Shown: positions 16,307 through 25,969, counted from the stretch's first letter. The stretch: DNA of 64,000 nucleotides from Deltaproteobacteria bacterium HGW-Deltaproteobacteria-4 (GCA_002841765.1 PHAV01000001.1:186001-250000), one strand, 5' to 3'. The notes: generated from the letters alone by a model not told the origin. Program-made: numbers and translations.

Positions 16307-17610
16307 CCAATTATCGAATAAATGTGTCTACTGTAGCGGCACAGTATCTGTGTAACAGTTGTGGTGCTTGTTTTGCAATTTGTGCCAACGGTTCAGTCCG
16401 TTACAGCGAAACGGTAGGCGGTTATCTCTTCCCTCAGATTGACCAAAGGACCTGCATTCATTGTGGGTTGTGTTACGATGTGTGCCCCGGTATAAATTTT
16501 GGTAAAACTTTAACAACACGAATGCCTGAAGATCCTTTTGCTGGTAATGTTCTTAGTTGTGAAATCGGTCGGTGTACTGATGATGCGATTTTTTCTAACA
16601 GCCAAAGTGGCGGTGTCACTACGGCATTATTAATCCACCTATTTGAAACAATTCAGATTGAAGCGGCTGTTGTAGCAATTATGCAAACAGGTGCTCTTCC
16701 AAGGGGTGATGTGCTGCTGGTTAAGAGTACTTCTGAACTCATGAGAGCGCAAAAATCGAAATATACACCCATCCCCCTTCTTAAGGTCATCCAGGATATA
16801 AAAAAAATTCAAGGGCCGGTGGCGCTTGTGGGCTTACCTTGCCACATGCATGGGTTGCATAATCTGACAGATATGAATCCTGATCTTGCTAAAAAGCAGT
16901 TCTTTAAAATAGGTTTGATCTGCGATCGGATCATGACCACGGCGGCAATCAACTTTATGTCTAATCGCGCAACCCACGAACCAATCAGTGATTTTGTATT
17001 CAGAGATAAGTTGTTCCCTTCTTATCCTGGTAGCCCGGTGGTGAAAAAAGCAAGTGGCGAAAAAGTTGTTTTAAAAGCATCGTTTCGCATAGCGATTAAA
17101 GATTTTTTTACACCCGTCCGCTGTCGATTGTGTTTCGACAAGTTAAATGTTTTTGCGGATGTAGTTTTAGGTGATCCTCATGGTGTCAATGATGCTGACA
17201 AAATTGGCGGCGAAACACTCGTTTTTTCTCGTAACGAAAAAGGTCAACAACTTATTAGGGAAGCAAAACTTTCGGGTTTTGTGACATTGAGAGAATGTGA
17301 CTGGAACGTTGCCATTACAGGGCAGGGTGTTGACAAAAAGCGTAAAGAATGGGCTGGGTTTATGCGCGCTTGGGAAGAAATGGGGAAGCAATTACCTCGC
17401 TATCCTTATATTCAGATCACATGTGCTCCCGTACAAAATCACAAAAAAATGTTAATGGATGCACTGTCTCTTGATAAAAACACAAGGGAGGCTGTTTTAA
17501 ATGCGGCTGGTTGGTGGTTGTTGAGACGAAAGTTTTATAATTTTATTTTGTGGTTCATCGATAAAAGCAAAACTTTTACGCGTAACATACTCAACATGAG
17601 CAAACGATGA
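16303..17610 (+). CDS. FrhB/FdhB-like iron-sulfur protein of a polysaccharide locus
   Basis: A 435-residue protein with two N-terminal [4Fe-4S] motifs (CNSCGACFAIC near residue 17 and CIHCGLCYDVCP near 52), then the coenzyme F420 hydrogenase/dehydrogenase beta-subunit domain with QSGGVTTALL and VGLPCHMHGL, and a later CRLC. Such proteins occur repeatedly next to pyruvyl transferases in bacterial exopolysaccharide loci, where F420 itself is not expected; the real redox reaction is not established. The TTG start at 16303 overlaps the flippase stop (TTGA), and its own stop overlaps the next start, so coupling is tight. Confidence 0.82.
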   Translation: MTNYRINVSTVAAQYLCNSCGACFAICANGSVRYSETVGGYLFPQIDQRTCIHCGLCYDVCPGINFGKTLTTRMPEDPFAGNVLSCEIGRCTDDAIFSNSQSGGVTTALLIHLFETIQIEAAVVAIMQTGALPRGDVLLVKSTSELMRAQKSKYTPIPLLKVIQDIKKIQGPVALVGLPCHMHGLHNLTDMNPDLAKKQFFKIGLICDRIMTTAAINFMSNRATHEPISDFVFRDKLFPSYPGSPVVKKASGEKVVLKASFRIAIKDFFTPVRCRLCFDKLNVFADVVLGDPHGVNDADKIGGETLVFSRNEKGQQLIREAKLSGFVTLRECDWNVAITGQGVDKKRKEWAGFMRAWEEMGKQLPRYPYIQITCAPVQNHKKMLMDALSLDKNTREAVLNAAGWWLLRRKFYNFILWFIDKSKTFTRNILNMSKR

Positions 17611-18755
17611 TTATTGAAATTCGAAAAGCCGGATTTGTTAATAAGGGTGCCCAGTTAATGCTGTATGCAGTTCTGCAGAAAATGCAACAGACTTATCCAG
17701 ACGCTACTTTTGTTATGGCACCATCACCTGAATCTGGATCCCAACCGTTCCATAAATTGGTCGGTCTAGGTATGTATCCTAAGGCTTGGTTGTGGTTATT
17801 TGGCATCCAATGGGGCATTTTAGCGGGTTTCCTCCCGAAAAAACTTCGGGAAATGTACGGCATAGTCCTTGATAAAGAAGTTGATGTTGTTCTTGATGCG
17901 GCCGGATTTTCCTATAGTGATCAGTTAGGAGTGGACAGCAGCAAAGAGTTAGCTTGTTCTTCAAGCCGTTGGAAAAAACAGGGAACCAAACTGATTCTCT
18001 TGCCGCAGGCTTTTGGCCCTTATACCAATAATAATATAAGGTTACATGTAGCTAAGTTTATCGAAAATGCTGCTTTGGTGTTTCCTCGCGAAAAGGTGTC
18101 TTACGATTACCTGGTCGACGTGGTAGGAGAGCAGGAAAAAATCAAACAGTTTCCTGATTTTACCAATCTTATCAATGGAATACTTCCAGATTATTTTGAT
18201 GTCGAGAATAACAAAACTTGCTTAGTACCCAATTATCGAATGATTGATATGACTATTATGGAGGAAAGTGAAGCCTATTTACCTTTTATGATTAAGTGTG
18301 CCAAATACTTGGTAGAGAATGATGCTAAACCTTTTATCCTGGTGCATGAGGGCGCTAACGACATGATACTGGCAACTAGTATTTCTGACGCTGTCGGTGG
18401 TATTCCGGTCATCAAAGAAGATGATCCCCTGAAAATTAAGGGGATACTTGGCGCATGTGAGGCCACTGTTGGTAGCCGTTATCATGGGTTGGTAAGCGCT
18501 CTCAGCCAAGGGGTTCCTTCGCTCGCTACCGGGTGGAGCCACAAATATCTTGAGCTATTTGAGGAATATGGCTTCCCTGAAGGAGTTGTTTCGGTGATTG
18601 GCAGTGATGATGAATTATACAAAAAAATAGATTTTATTATCGATCCTGAAACTAAACAGGCGCTTTCTTCAAGACTAAAAGAAAAATCTGAAGAGATAAA
18701 AAAACTCTCAGAGAAAATGTGGAAAAATGTTTTCTCTGAAATAGATAAAAAATAG
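17607..18755 (+). CDS. Polysaccharide pyruvyl transferase family protein
   Basis: A 382-residue protein of the WcaK/CsaB type: N-terminal NKGAQLMLYAVLQKMQQTYP, then LLPQAFGPY, FPREKVSYDYL, and near the C-terminus GSRYHGLVSALSQGVPSLA, the family's conserved R-x-H-G region. These enzymes form pyruvate ketals on sugars from phosphoenolpyruvate. It starts with ATG overlapping the upstream stop (ATGA), pairing it with the FrhB-like gene. The last 30 residues are a Lys/Glu-rich helix. Confidence 0.85.
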   Translation: MIIEIRKAGFVNKGAQLMLYAVLQKMQQTYPDATFVMAPSPESGSQPFHKLVGLGMYPKAWLWLFGIQWGILAGFLPKKLREMYGIVLDKEVDVVLDAAGFSYSDQLGVDSSKELACSSSRWKKQGTKLILLPQAFGPYTNNNIRLHVAKFIENAALVFPREKVSYDYLVDVVGEQEKIKQFPDFTNLINGILPDYFDVENNKTCLVPNYRMIDMTIMEESEAYLPFMIKCAKYLVENDAKPFILVHEGANDMILATSISDAVGGIPVIKEDDPLKIKGILGACEATVGSRYHGLVSALSQGVPSLATGWSHKYLELFEEYGFPEGVVSVIGSDDELYKKIDFIIDPETKQALSSRLKEKSEEIKKLSEKMWKNVFSEIDKK

Positions 18756-18840
18756 TCGCATTATTTTATTCGTAAATTGCACGGACAGTTTGGTAAAGCG
18801 TGGAGAATTTGAACGACTTTCTATTTGAGAATATTAGGTA

Positions 18841-19752
18841 ATGAAAACTCGATTACTTAAAAGCTTGTATCAACTCTTTCCTTTTTCGCTTAAAGGTGAT
18901 GCGGTCATCAACAGTGAAACAGAGTTAGCTATCTCCTGCATATTTCCTACATACCAGCGGGATACAGATCTTGAGGTTCTTCTTAGGTGCCTTGCCGGGC
19001 AGGGGCTCAATAAAAATGACTTTGAAGTCATCGTGGTTGAGGATGGGATGGATGAGAAGACTGGTCAACTGATCAGGCTTTTTGCGTCCCAACTAAACCT
19101 CGTACATCTAACTAATCCTGTCCCACTTCATAATATTGCCAGCCTGCGTAATCAGGGGTTAAAGCATTCGAAGGGAGAACTGATTCTCTATTTAGATGAT
19201 GATACGATCATCCCACAGGAATATTTTCTTAGCAGACTGGTGAAATTGTTTGATGCTGATCTTTCGATTGGGGCTGTACAGATTCCAGGAGAAGCGAGTT
19301 ATGGTCTATGGAGAATCAAATACGATTATCTTGACAGATACTCGTTTGCGTCGCGCTGTGTTGCTTACAGGCGATCTGCTTTGGCCCGAATCGGTGGTTT
19401 TTTTGAACAACTTGCCTCCTATGAGGATATTGAGTTGTCAATTCGTTTTACCATTATGGATGGACGGATGACACGCGCAGAGGAGTTATTCTACCTGCAT
19501 CCGCCTCTATATTTTGACAGCTGGAAAAAGCCCCTTTGTAATGGCCTCTCATTTCTCCGGCTGTTTCGTCGATACTCTAAACCGGTTTGGTTTGTCTGTT
19601 ACCTTAATGCATTGCGTTTTTTACCTTTCTTGTTGATGCCCAATGCCAAATATCGCCAGTGGGGAAAAATCAGCGCCGGCTTTGTCTGGGCGCCAATCTC
19701 TTTGATTTTTCAGAAAATGAATCATCGGGACAAAAAGATTATCTATCGTTAA
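18841..19752 (+). CDS. Family 2 glycosyltransferase
   Basis: A 303-residue enzyme with a GT-A fold: SCIFPTYQRDTDLEVLLRCL near residue 36, VIVVEDG as the nucleotide-binding acidic motif, and LYLDDDTIIP as the metal-binding DxD region; YEDIELSIRF is the probable catalytic ED segment. No membrane span precedes residue 240. It adds one sugar to the growing repeat unit; donor and acceptor cannot be read. An 85-base gap separates it from the upstream gene. Confidence 0.85.
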   Translation: MKTRLLKSLYQLFPFSLKGDAVINSETELAISCIFPTYQRDTDLEVLLRCLAGQGLNKNDFEVIVVEDGMDEKTGQLIRLFASQLNLVHLTNPVPLHNIASLRNQGLKHSKGELILYLDDDTIIPQEYFLSRLVKLFDADLSIGAVQIPGEASYGLWRIKYDYLDRYSFASRCVAYRRSALARIGGFFEQLASYEDIELSIRFTIMDGRMTRAEELFYLHPPLYFDSWKKPLCNGLSFLRLFRRYSKPVWFVCYLNALRFLPFLLMPNAKYRQWGKISAGFVWAPISLIFQKMNHRDKKIIYR

Positions 19753-19777
19753 TTATATTGATAACCTGGAGTGACGC

Positions 19778-20692
19778 GTGTTTTGTCTTGAAGAAAAAAA
19801 AGTAACGGTAATTGAACCCTACGCCTGTCCTGCCTGCAATAGCAGTGTCAATTATGCCGCTTATATTTACCGTAATTCTTCGCAGACCGAAGAGGCGCAT
19901 ATTCTCAGGTGTCCAAACTGTACAGCCATGTTTATGCGACCTGTCCTGATCCCGGAACTTGAAGGCCGACAGATGGACAGCCTGGATGATGCCGAGATGT
20001 ACGGTAGCCAACTCATGAAAACACTGCATGAACAGCTTTATCTCAAAAAGGAAATCCGACTCATTCAAACGGCTGGCCAAGCCGGGGGGGCCTTGCTCGA
20101 TGTTGGCTGTGGCGCTGGCTGGATATCCAATATCTGGGCGCAAAACGGTTTCCAGGTAACGGGCCTTGAACCCTCCCTAAACCGCTGCAACTTAGCACGG
20201 AAGAAGTATGGGTTGAATGTCGTTAATGAATATATTGAGAATACAGAATTTGAAAAATGTTTTGATATCAGCATTCTTCGGCACGTGATTGAACATATTC
20301 AAGATCCTGGCTCAGTTCTGCGAAAAATCCACGGGTCATTAAAAGAAGAGGGTGTAGTCATGGTGATTGTGCCCAATATTGATTGTATCGGTCGATATCT
20401 TTTTGGCGTCGATTGGGAATGGGTGCTCCCCTGGCATTGCAATTTTTTCAACCAGCGTTCCCTGGAAAAACTTATTGAAAAATCAGGGTTTGAAATCATT
20501 AAAACTTACCAGACGGCATCGCCTTTTTATCATTTTGAGAGTTTTGCAAGGAAGTTTGACTCCAAACTTTTAAAAGCAATAAATAGTCGCTTTAAGGTGG
20601 CATCGATGCTTGCAGCTTCTCCTGTAGCGATGCTCGGGTTGGCATTGGGGCGTGGTGACAACTTGACAACCCTGGCCCGCGTCCGGAAATGA
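19778..20692 (+). CDS. Class I SAM methyltransferase with N-terminal zinc-ribbon
   Basis: A 304-residue protein. Residues about 12-50 have two CxxC pairs (CPACN and CPNC), a likely zinc ribbon. A Rossmann methyltransferase follows with the SAM loop LLDVGCGAGW, the acidic residue in VTGLEPS, and LRHVIEHIQDP, typical of the Methyltransf_23 group. It probably methylates a sugar of the island's glycan. GTG 19778 is taken as start, with GGAG upstream. Its stop overlaps the ATG of the next gene. Confidence 0.8.
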   Translation: MFCLEEKKVTVIEPYACPACNSSVNYAAYIYRNSSQTEEAHILRCPNCTAMFMRPVLIPELEGRQMDSLDDAEMYGSQLMKTLHEQLYLKKEIRLIQTAGQAGGALLDVGCGAGWISNIWAQNGFQVTGLEPSLNRCNLARKKYGLNVVNEYIENTEFEKCFDISILRHVIEHIQDPGSVLRKIHGSLKEEGVVMVIVPNIDCIGRYLFGVDWEWVLPWHCNFFNQRSLEKLIEKSGFEIIKTYQTASPFYHFESFARKFDSKLLKAINSRFKVASMLAASPVAMLGLALGRGDNLTTLARVRK

Positions 20693-21903
20693 TGCGTGAC
20701 ATGCAGAGACGAAAAAAGATCCTGATGGTCAGTTGTCAGCATTGGCTGTCACCGATCCAGGTTGGCGATCATTTGTTAGCACGGCAGTTTCTTGCTGCTG
20801 GTTGGCAGGTCGGTTTTATTTCAGACCCGGTGACACCGTTTCACCTGGTTAAGGGCTTTGAGTTGAAACCCCGCTTGAAGAATTATCTGTCCGGTGGTGT
20901 CAGGGGAAATGGTGGCGATCTCTGGGGGTACGTACCAGGGGGTCTAGTGATGCCTTATAATGTCTCGTTTCTTAAAAATAGATGGGTCCATTCTTTTTGG
21001 CAGAATTTGACATTCCCTAATCTGATTCGTCAGGTGCGGAAAAATGGTTTCGCTGAGGTTGATGTCCTATATTTCAGAACCTCAAAGCAGGCATTCTGGC
21101 TGGATAAAATCAAAAGCAATGTTTCTGTTTTTCGGGTCGCGGACAATGATTCCGGCTTCTTCGATTATAATGACGAAGTTCGTCGTCGTGAGCAGGCTTT
21201 GGTGCAACGAGCTGATTTGACAGTTTACACGTCAAAACCGCTTGAGGATTATGTGACCCGTCTCAATCCACGAGATACCCTTTATCTCCCTAACGGCGTC
21301 GAGTTCGATTTTTTTTCCGCCCCAACAAATAAGCCATCAGAGTATAAAGAATTTTCCGGGCCGATAGCAGTGCATGTTGGCTCAGTCCTGCCGGAACGTT
21401 TTGATTTTGAATTGGTCGATTTGCTCACGGTGAAATTTCCTGAAGTTCAGTTTGTTTTCGTCGGACCTGATGAGGCGTTGCGGCGGCGACTTCATCAAAG
21501 ACCGAACCTGCACTTGCTTGGGCCACGTCCATACGAGTTGATTTCGGGATATATGCAGCATGCTGATGTGGGTTTGATCCTTTTGGATATTGAGAAGAAT
21601 CCGGTATTGGTAAATAGTACGAATCCGCTAAAGTTGTACCAGTACCTAGCCAGTGGACTCCCTGTGGTTTCAATGGCATGGGATGTGCTTACGGATCTTG
21701 CTCCTCCGACCTGTCTGGCAAAGAACAGGGACGAATTTGCTCGCTATCTGGGACATGTTTTAAGCGAGAGGTGTTTTGACCCTGCTGAATTGATGGCGTA
21801 TGCGAAAAAATTTGACTGGCAGAGCCAATTTAATCACCTTTGTAGCCGGATAGAAATGATTTCTGAAAAAAAACGAGTAAATGAAGATGCTTCTGGTTTT
21901 TAG
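20689..21903 (+). CDS. Glycosyltransferase, GT-B fold (TuaH-like)
   Basis: A 404-residue GT-B protein. The N-terminal half starts KKILMVSCQHWLSPIQVGDH, and the middle has YLPNGVEFDFF, AVHVGSV and VQFVFVGPD, marks of the second nucleotide-sugar binding domain; YQYLASGLPVVSM is the usual late motif. It likely transfers a sugar from a nucleotide donor to the lipid-linked glycan on the cytoplasmic side. ATG 20689 overlaps the upstream stop. Confidence 0.82.
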   Translation: MMRDMQRRKKILMVSCQHWLSPIQVGDHLLARQFLAAGWQVGFISDPVTPFHLVKGFELKPRLKNYLSGGVRGNGGDLWGYVPGGLVMPYNVSFLKNRWVHSFWQNLTFPNLIRQVRKNGFAEVDVLYFRTSKQAFWLDKIKSNVSVFRVADNDSGFFDYNDEVRRREQALVQRADLTVYTSKPLEDYVTRLNPRDTLYLPNGVEFDFFSAPTNKPSEYKEFSGPIAVHVGSVLPERFDFELVDLLTVKFPEVQFVFVGPDEALRRRLHQRPNLHLLGPRPYELISGYMQHADVGLILLDIEKNPVLVNSTNPLKLYQYLASGLPVVSMAWDVLTDLAPPTCLAKNRDEFARYLGHVLSERCFDPAELMAYAKKFDWQSQFNHLCSRIEMISEKKRVNEDASGF

Positions 21904-21940
21904 TCTTTCATATTCTGAAATTCTCGAAAAAGGTATGAAT

Positions 21941-22942
21941 ATGAATATTGTGAAATCGATAGTAATTAATTTTCTCGGTTATTTCCAGACGAGAAATGCA
22001 CTAATAAAAGTTCGTCATTTGAAACAATTTTCCGATTCTCCTCTCAACAAGCTATGTCAGGCTCTGGAGGACGTGCTAACCCGAAAGATTCTTCCTGATG
22101 AAGTTGATTATGTTAGGCGAATTGAGCGCTTGCGGTCGAAAATGTTAGCGTCTGACCGCCAGGTTTTATTCGCTGATTATGGGGCTGGTTCTCCTGATAT
22201 TACGTTGACCGAAGTAGAGAGCGCCAATGGGGTGACAATAACCAAGCAGGTTTCTGAGGTCGTACAGTGGAGTAAACCTTTTTTTTGGGGGTTGCTCCTC
22301 TTTAAATTAGTCAGGCTCTTCAGGGCGGAGAAATGCCTTGAGTTGGGGACCTGTTTGGGAATTTCCGGGAGTTATGTCGCTGCTGCGCAGGTTCTCTCAG
22401 GGAGTGGTGAGTTGAAGACCCTTGAGGGATCTGCCACGTTTGCTGATTTAGCCGAGAAGAACTTCGTCGAGTTGGGATTAAAGAACTTTTCTATAGTTGT
22501 CGGCAGGTTTCACGATACTTTGGGCAATGTCCTCGAAAAAGAGAAGTTTTTTGATTTCGTTTTCATTGACGGACACCATGACGAAGTGGCGACTATTAAA
22601 TATTTTAATCAGATTTCCCCCCATCTTGCCGAAGGTGCCGTTGTTATATTTGATGATATAGCTTGGTCTTCCGGAATGAAGCGCGCTTGGCGAAAGCTCA
22701 AGTCGGATGAACAATTCAGTCTGACTGCCGATCTGTCAGTCATAGGGGTTTGTATTGTCGGTCGATCTAATAAAGAGAAGCGTGATATAAAAATACCTCT
22801 TCGCGCCGCAGCGGCTTTTTTGAGCGTTGTCAGTTCTGAAGATTTTCAAGCCTACGAAGAGACGGCCTACTTGATGGCCAGCCCTAAAAATGCCGAGCGC
22901 CTGAATCAGGCGATTGTGGAAGTTGAAAAAAATGAAGATTAA
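21941..22942 (+). CDS. Class I SAM methyltransferase (Methyltransf_24 type)
   Basis: About 333 residues; ATG 21941 is chosen because AAAAGG lies seven bases upstream, but ATG 21935 and 21881 are in frame. The catalytic part holds LELGTCLGISGSYVA as the SAM loop, the acidic LEGS, and FVFIDGHHDEVATIKYF followed by VVIFDDIAW, a pattern of sugar and polyketide O-methyltransferases with metal-binding acids. The N-terminal 100 residues are not recognised. It is the last gene of the AT-rich island; a promoter for tRNA-Val follows within 15 bases. Confidence 0.8.
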   Translation: MNIVKSIVINFLGYFQTRNALIKVRHLKQFSDSPLNKLCQALEDVLTRKILPDEVDYVRRIERLRSKMLASDRQVLFADYGAGSPDITLTEVESANGVTITKQVSEVVQWSKPFFWGLLLFKLVRLFRAEKCLELGTCLGISGSYVAAAQVLSGSGELKTLEGSATFADLAEKNFVELGLKNFSIVVGRFHDTLGNVLEKEKFFDFVFIDGHHDEVATIKYFNQISPHLAEGAVVIFDDIAWSSGMKRAWRKLKSDEQFSLTADLSVIGVCIVGRSNKEKRDIKIPLRAAAAFLSVVSSEDFQAYEETAYLMASPKNAERLNQAIVEVEKNED

Positions 22943-22954
22943 GAAAAATCGGAC

Positions 22955-22983
22955 TTGACACAATCAAGGCCCTCTGCTAAAAG
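22955..22983 (+). promoter_or_regulatory. Sigma-70-type promoter of tRNA-Val
   Basis: TTGACA at 22955-22960, a 17-base spacer and TAAAAG at 22978-22983. Transcription would begin near 22990, just ahead of the tRNA. Confidence 0.75.
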
Positions 22984-23002
22984 TACCGAGCATTTCGGAC
23001 GT

Positions 23003-23077
23003 AGGCACGTAGCTCAGTGGGAGAGCACTACCCTGACACGGTAGGGGTCGACGGTTCAATCCCGCCCGTGCCTACCA
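23003..23077 (+). tRNA. tRNA-Val (anticodon GAC)
   Basis: A full cloverleaf of 75 bases with encoded CCA. The acceptor AGGCACG pairs perfectly with CGTGCCT, the D stem is GCTC/GAGC, the anticodon arm is CTACC-CTGACAC-GGTAG, and the T loop TTCAATC is flanked by a five-base stem with one mismatch. Anticodon GAC reads the GUC and GUU valine codons. Confidence 0.95.
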
Positions 23078-23092
23078 ACTTTGACCGGAATC

Positions 23093-23120
23093 AGAGGCAT
23101 CTTAGGATGCCTCTTTTACT
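23093..23120 (+). terminator. Intrinsic terminator after tRNA-Val
   Basis: AGAGGCATC and GATGCCTCT flank a TTAG loop and are followed by TTTACTTT. It lies between the tRNA and thrS. Confidence 0.8.
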
Positions 23121-23141
23121 TTGTGGAGAGTGGTGGAGATT

Positions 23142-25055
23142 ATGCAGGTGCGCGTAACATTACCGGATGGTTCGGTACGAGAAGTAGCGGCTGGCAGTAA
23201 TGCTCTCGATCTGGCGCGTTCAATCAGTGAAGGTCTGGCACGCCAGGCGGTGGCCGCGAAGATCGACGGTCAGCTTGTCGATTTGACGACACCGATTACG
23301 CATGATGCCCACCTGGTTTTGATCACCCTGCAATCTCCTGAGGGCCTGGAGATTTATCGTCACAGTGCTTCGCATCTCATGGCGCATGCCGTCAAGACCC
23401 TGTTCGGGGCAGAGGTGCAGGTGACGATCGGTCCAGCCATCGCCAACGGCTTCTATTACGATTTTTATAGTCCGAATCATACCTTTTCGACAGAAGAGTT
23501 TGAGTTGATCGAGGGGAAGATGGCGGAGTTGGCTGCGGCCAATCTGCCGATCGTCCGTTCAGAGATGGACCGCGATGAAGCGATTGCTCTCTTCGCTTCC
23601 ATGGGGGAAGATTACAAGGTTCAGTTGATCCGTGATCTCCCCAACGAAAAAGTTTCGCTTTATCGTCAGGGAGATTTTGTCGATCTGTGTCGTGGTCCGC
23701 ACCTCCCGTCGACCGGCCTGCTCAAGGTCTTCAAGCTGTTGAGCGTGGCCGGTGCCTATTGGCGGGGCGATGACAAGAACGCCATGTTGCAACGTCTTTA
23801 CGCCACGGCTTTTACTGACAAGAAAGAGTTGAAGCTTTATCTTGAGCGTATCGAGGAGGCAAAGCGGCGCGACCATCGCAAGCTGGGCCGCGAGCTGGAT
23901 CTCTTCTCTTTTAGCGATGAAGCCGGGGCGGGGCTGGTGATCTGGCACCCCAAAGGGGCGATGCTGCGCACCCTGATCGAAGATTTTGAACGGCGCGAGC
24001 ATCTGCGGCGTGGTTACGATATTGTCATGGGGCCGCAGATTCTCCGCACGGAATTGTGGAAGACTTCTGGACATTTCGACAATTATCGCGAGAATATGTA
24101 CTTTACTGAAGTGGACGAGCAGAGTTACGGCGTCAAGCCGATGAACTGTCTCGCTCATATGCTCATTTATAAATCGAAGATGCGTTCTTATCGCGATCTG
24201 CCCTTGCGTTATTTCGAGCTCGGGACCGTGCATCGTCATGAGAAGTCCGGCGTGCTGCACGGTTTGCTGCGGGTCCGCGGCTTTACCCAGGACGACGCAC
24301 ATATCCTCTGCATGCCGGAACAGCTGGATGCCGAGATCAAGGGTGTTCTCAAGTTTGTGCAAGAGGTCATGGGGATCTTCGGCTTTGAATACGAGATGGA
24401 ACTCTCGACCCGTCCGGAAAAGTCGATCGGTACGGATCAGGCCTGGGAGCTGGCTACCAATGCCCTGCATTCGGCCCTCAAGGATTCCGGGCGTGACTTT
24501 GAAGTGAATGCGGGTGACGGTGCTTTTTATGGCCCTAAGATCGATATTAAGCTCAAGGACGCTCTTGACAGGAAATGGCAATGTGCTACTATCCAGTGCG
24601 ATTTTACCCTGCCGGAACGCTTTGACCTCAATTATATCGGCAGCGATGGCGAAAAACATCGGCCGGTCATGGTGCATCGGGTTATTCTTGGGGCGATCGA
24701 ACGCTTCATCGGTGTCCTTATTGAACACCACGCCGGCAGTTTTCCCCTTTGGCTTTCTCCGGTTCAGGCGATCATTGTCAATGTCACCGATAATCAATCT
24801 GCTTATGCGCAGGAAGTTTTTGAGACCTTGCGTGATGCGGGTATCCGTGTGCAGATTGATTTGCGGAATGAAAAACTCGGATTTAAAATCCGTGAAGCTC
24901 AAGTAGAGAAGATCCCTTACATGCTCGTGGTTGGCGATAAAGAGATGGCTGACGCTACTGTCGCCCCTCGCTATCGTTCCGGAGCTAATCTTGAATCGAT
25001 GACGCCTGCCGCTTTTGCAAATTTCGTTGCAAATGAATGCAGGGAATACCGCTAG
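23142..25055 (+). CDS. thrS: Threonyl-tRNA synthetase
   Basis: A 637-residue class II synthetase that charges tRNA-Thr in the cytosol. It has an N-terminal TGS domain ([11 protein letters not shown]...), the editing domain with [11 protein letters not shown] near 73 and [10 protein letters not shown] near 183, the catalytic core with [11 protein letters not shown] and FTQDDAHIL, and an anticodon domain after residue 540 ([13 protein letters not shown]-like [13 protein letters not shown]). ATG 23142 is preferred over GTG/ATG-like upstream codons because GTGGAG precedes it and the protein then begins with the TGS domain. It leads the conserved thrS-infC-rpmI-rplT cluster. Confidence 0.97.
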   Translation: MQVRVTLPDGSVREVAAGSNALDLARSISEGLARQAVAAKIDGQLVDLTTPITHDAHLVLITLQSPEGLEIYRHSASHLMAHAVKTLFGAEVQVTIGPAIANGFYYDFYSPNHTFSTEEFELIEGKMAELAAANLPIVRSEMDRDEAIALFASMGEDYKVQLIRDLPNEKVSLYRQGDFVDLCRGPHLPSTGLLKVFKLLSVAGAYWRGDDKNAMLQRLYATAFTDKKELKLYLERIEEAKRRDHRKLGRELDLFSFSDEAGAGLVIWHPKGAMLRTLIEDFERREHLRRGYDIVMGPQILRTELWKTSGHFDNYRENMYFTEVDEQSYGVKPMNCLAHMLIYKSKMRSYRDLPLRYFELGTVHRHEKSGVLHGLLRVRGFTQDDAHILCMPEQLDAEIKGVLKFVQEVMGIFGFEYEMELSTRPEKSIGTDQAWELATNALHSALKDSGRDFEVNAGDGAFYGPKIDIKLKDALDRKWQCATIQCDFTLPERFDLNYIGSDGEKHRPVMVHRVILGAIERFIGVLIEHHAGSFPLWLSPVQAIIVNVTDNQSAYAQEVFETLRDAGIRVQIDLRNEKLGFKIREAQVEKIPYMLVVGDKEMADATVAPRYRSGANLESMTPAAFANFVANECREYR

Positions 25056-25068
25056 GAGGTGCCACATC
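25054..25068 (+). promoter_or_regulatory. Shine-Dalgarno and non-AUG start of infC
   Basis: AGGAGGT at 25054-25060 is followed by five bases and ATC at 25066-25068. No ATG, GTG or TTG lies in frame near it, and the IF3 homology begins right here. The SD overlaps the thrS stop codon. Confidence 0.8.
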
Positions 25069-25587
25069 GCTGCCAAGCAAGAAGTCAATATTAATCGCGC
25101 TATTCGCGCTCGTGAAGTTCGTGTCACCGACGACGAAGGAACCCTGCTCGGGATCCTGAGTCTGGCTGATGCGATGGCTGCAGCTGAAGCCCGCGGTCTT
25201 GATCTTGTTGAAGTCTCTCCGACGGCTGTGCCGCCGGTGTGCAAAATCATGGATTACGGCAAGTTTAAATACGAGCAGAGTAAAAAGGCGGGCGAAGCAA
25301 AGAAAAAGTCGGTTAAGGTCGAGCTCAAAGAAGTCAAGATGCGGCCGAAGACCGAAGAGCATGATTATCATTTCAAAGTGAAAAATGCCCGGCGTTTTCT
25401 TGACGATGGAAACAAGGTCAAATTCACTATTATGTTCCGCGGTCGCGAAGTGACGCACCCTGAGTTTGGCCGTCGGCAGTTAGAGCAGGCTGTCGAAGAT
25501 CTTAAAGATATTGCGGTTGTTGAATCGCATATCAGTATGTCGGGACGATTCATGACCATGGTTATGGGTCCGATCAAGAAGGCCTGA
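25066..25587 (+). CDS. infC: Translation initiation factor IF-3, with an AUC start codon
   Basis: A 173-residue protein if it begins at ATC 25066, the normal IF3 length. The N-domain has NINRAIRAREVRV and the C-domain VKVELKEVKMRPKTEEHDY with FRGREVTHPEFG. IF3 checks start-codon/fMet-tRNA pairing on the 30S subunit. In E. coli infC starts at AUU and IF3 represses its own translation by rejecting that codon; AUC here would allow the same feedback. The in-frame ATG at 25033 lies within thrS and would add 11 residues lacking homology. Next genes rpmI and rplT follow after 80 and 104 bases. Confidence 0.95.
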   Translation: MAAKQEVNINRAIRAREVRVTDDEGTLLGILSLADAMAAAEARGLDLVEVSPTAVPPVCKIMDYGKFKYEQSKKAGEAKKKSVKVELKEVKMRPKTEEHDYHFKVKNARRFLDDGNKVKFTIMFRGREVTHPEFGRRQLEQAVEDLKDIAVVESHISMSGRFMTMVMGPIKKA

Positions 25588-25667
25588 CATTAAATTTATG
25601 TCCAAAAAGTGATACGCCTTCCTTGGGATGAGCGTGCGCTTAAATAGCAGAGAAAGAGAGACGGGTC

Positions 25668-25865
25668 ATGCCCAAGATCAAGACCAACCGCGGCGCCGCC
25701 AAACGTTTTCGTAAAACCGGCACCGGTAAGATTCGCCGCAACAAGGCTTTTACCAGCCACATTTTGACTTCGAAATCGACCAAGCGTAAGCGTGAGTTAC
25801 GTCAGTCGACCGTCGTCGCCAAGGCAGATGAGCGCAATATCAGAGAGCTCATTCCTTACCTGTAA
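25668..25865 (+). CDS. rpmI: 50S ribosomal protein L35
   Basis: A 65-residue basic protein starting [20 protein letters not shown] with the L35 pattern [20 protein letters not shown]. It is a component of the large ribosomal subunit. The position between infC and rplT is the conserved one. The start has GAGAGA upstream. Confidence 0.97.
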   Translation: MPKIKTNRGAAKRFRKTGTGKIRRNKAFTSHILTSKSTKRKRELRQSTVVAKADERNIRELIPYL

Positions 25866-25969
25866 GCTTTACAACTGTTTCACACCCCGTGAACTGGGGG
25901 GATACGGCTCCCCCTCCAGATCCGGCGACGGCTTTTGGCCGTTGACAAATTCAACCTAAGGAGAAAGAG

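Noticed and set aside
23559-25250. 563-codon open frame on the minus strand
   Set aside because: It is fully antisense to thrS, which has all family motifs. The frame is an effect of codon bias; the same holds for the long minus frames at 37768-38991, 45966-47234, 47678-48982 and 55063-56451.
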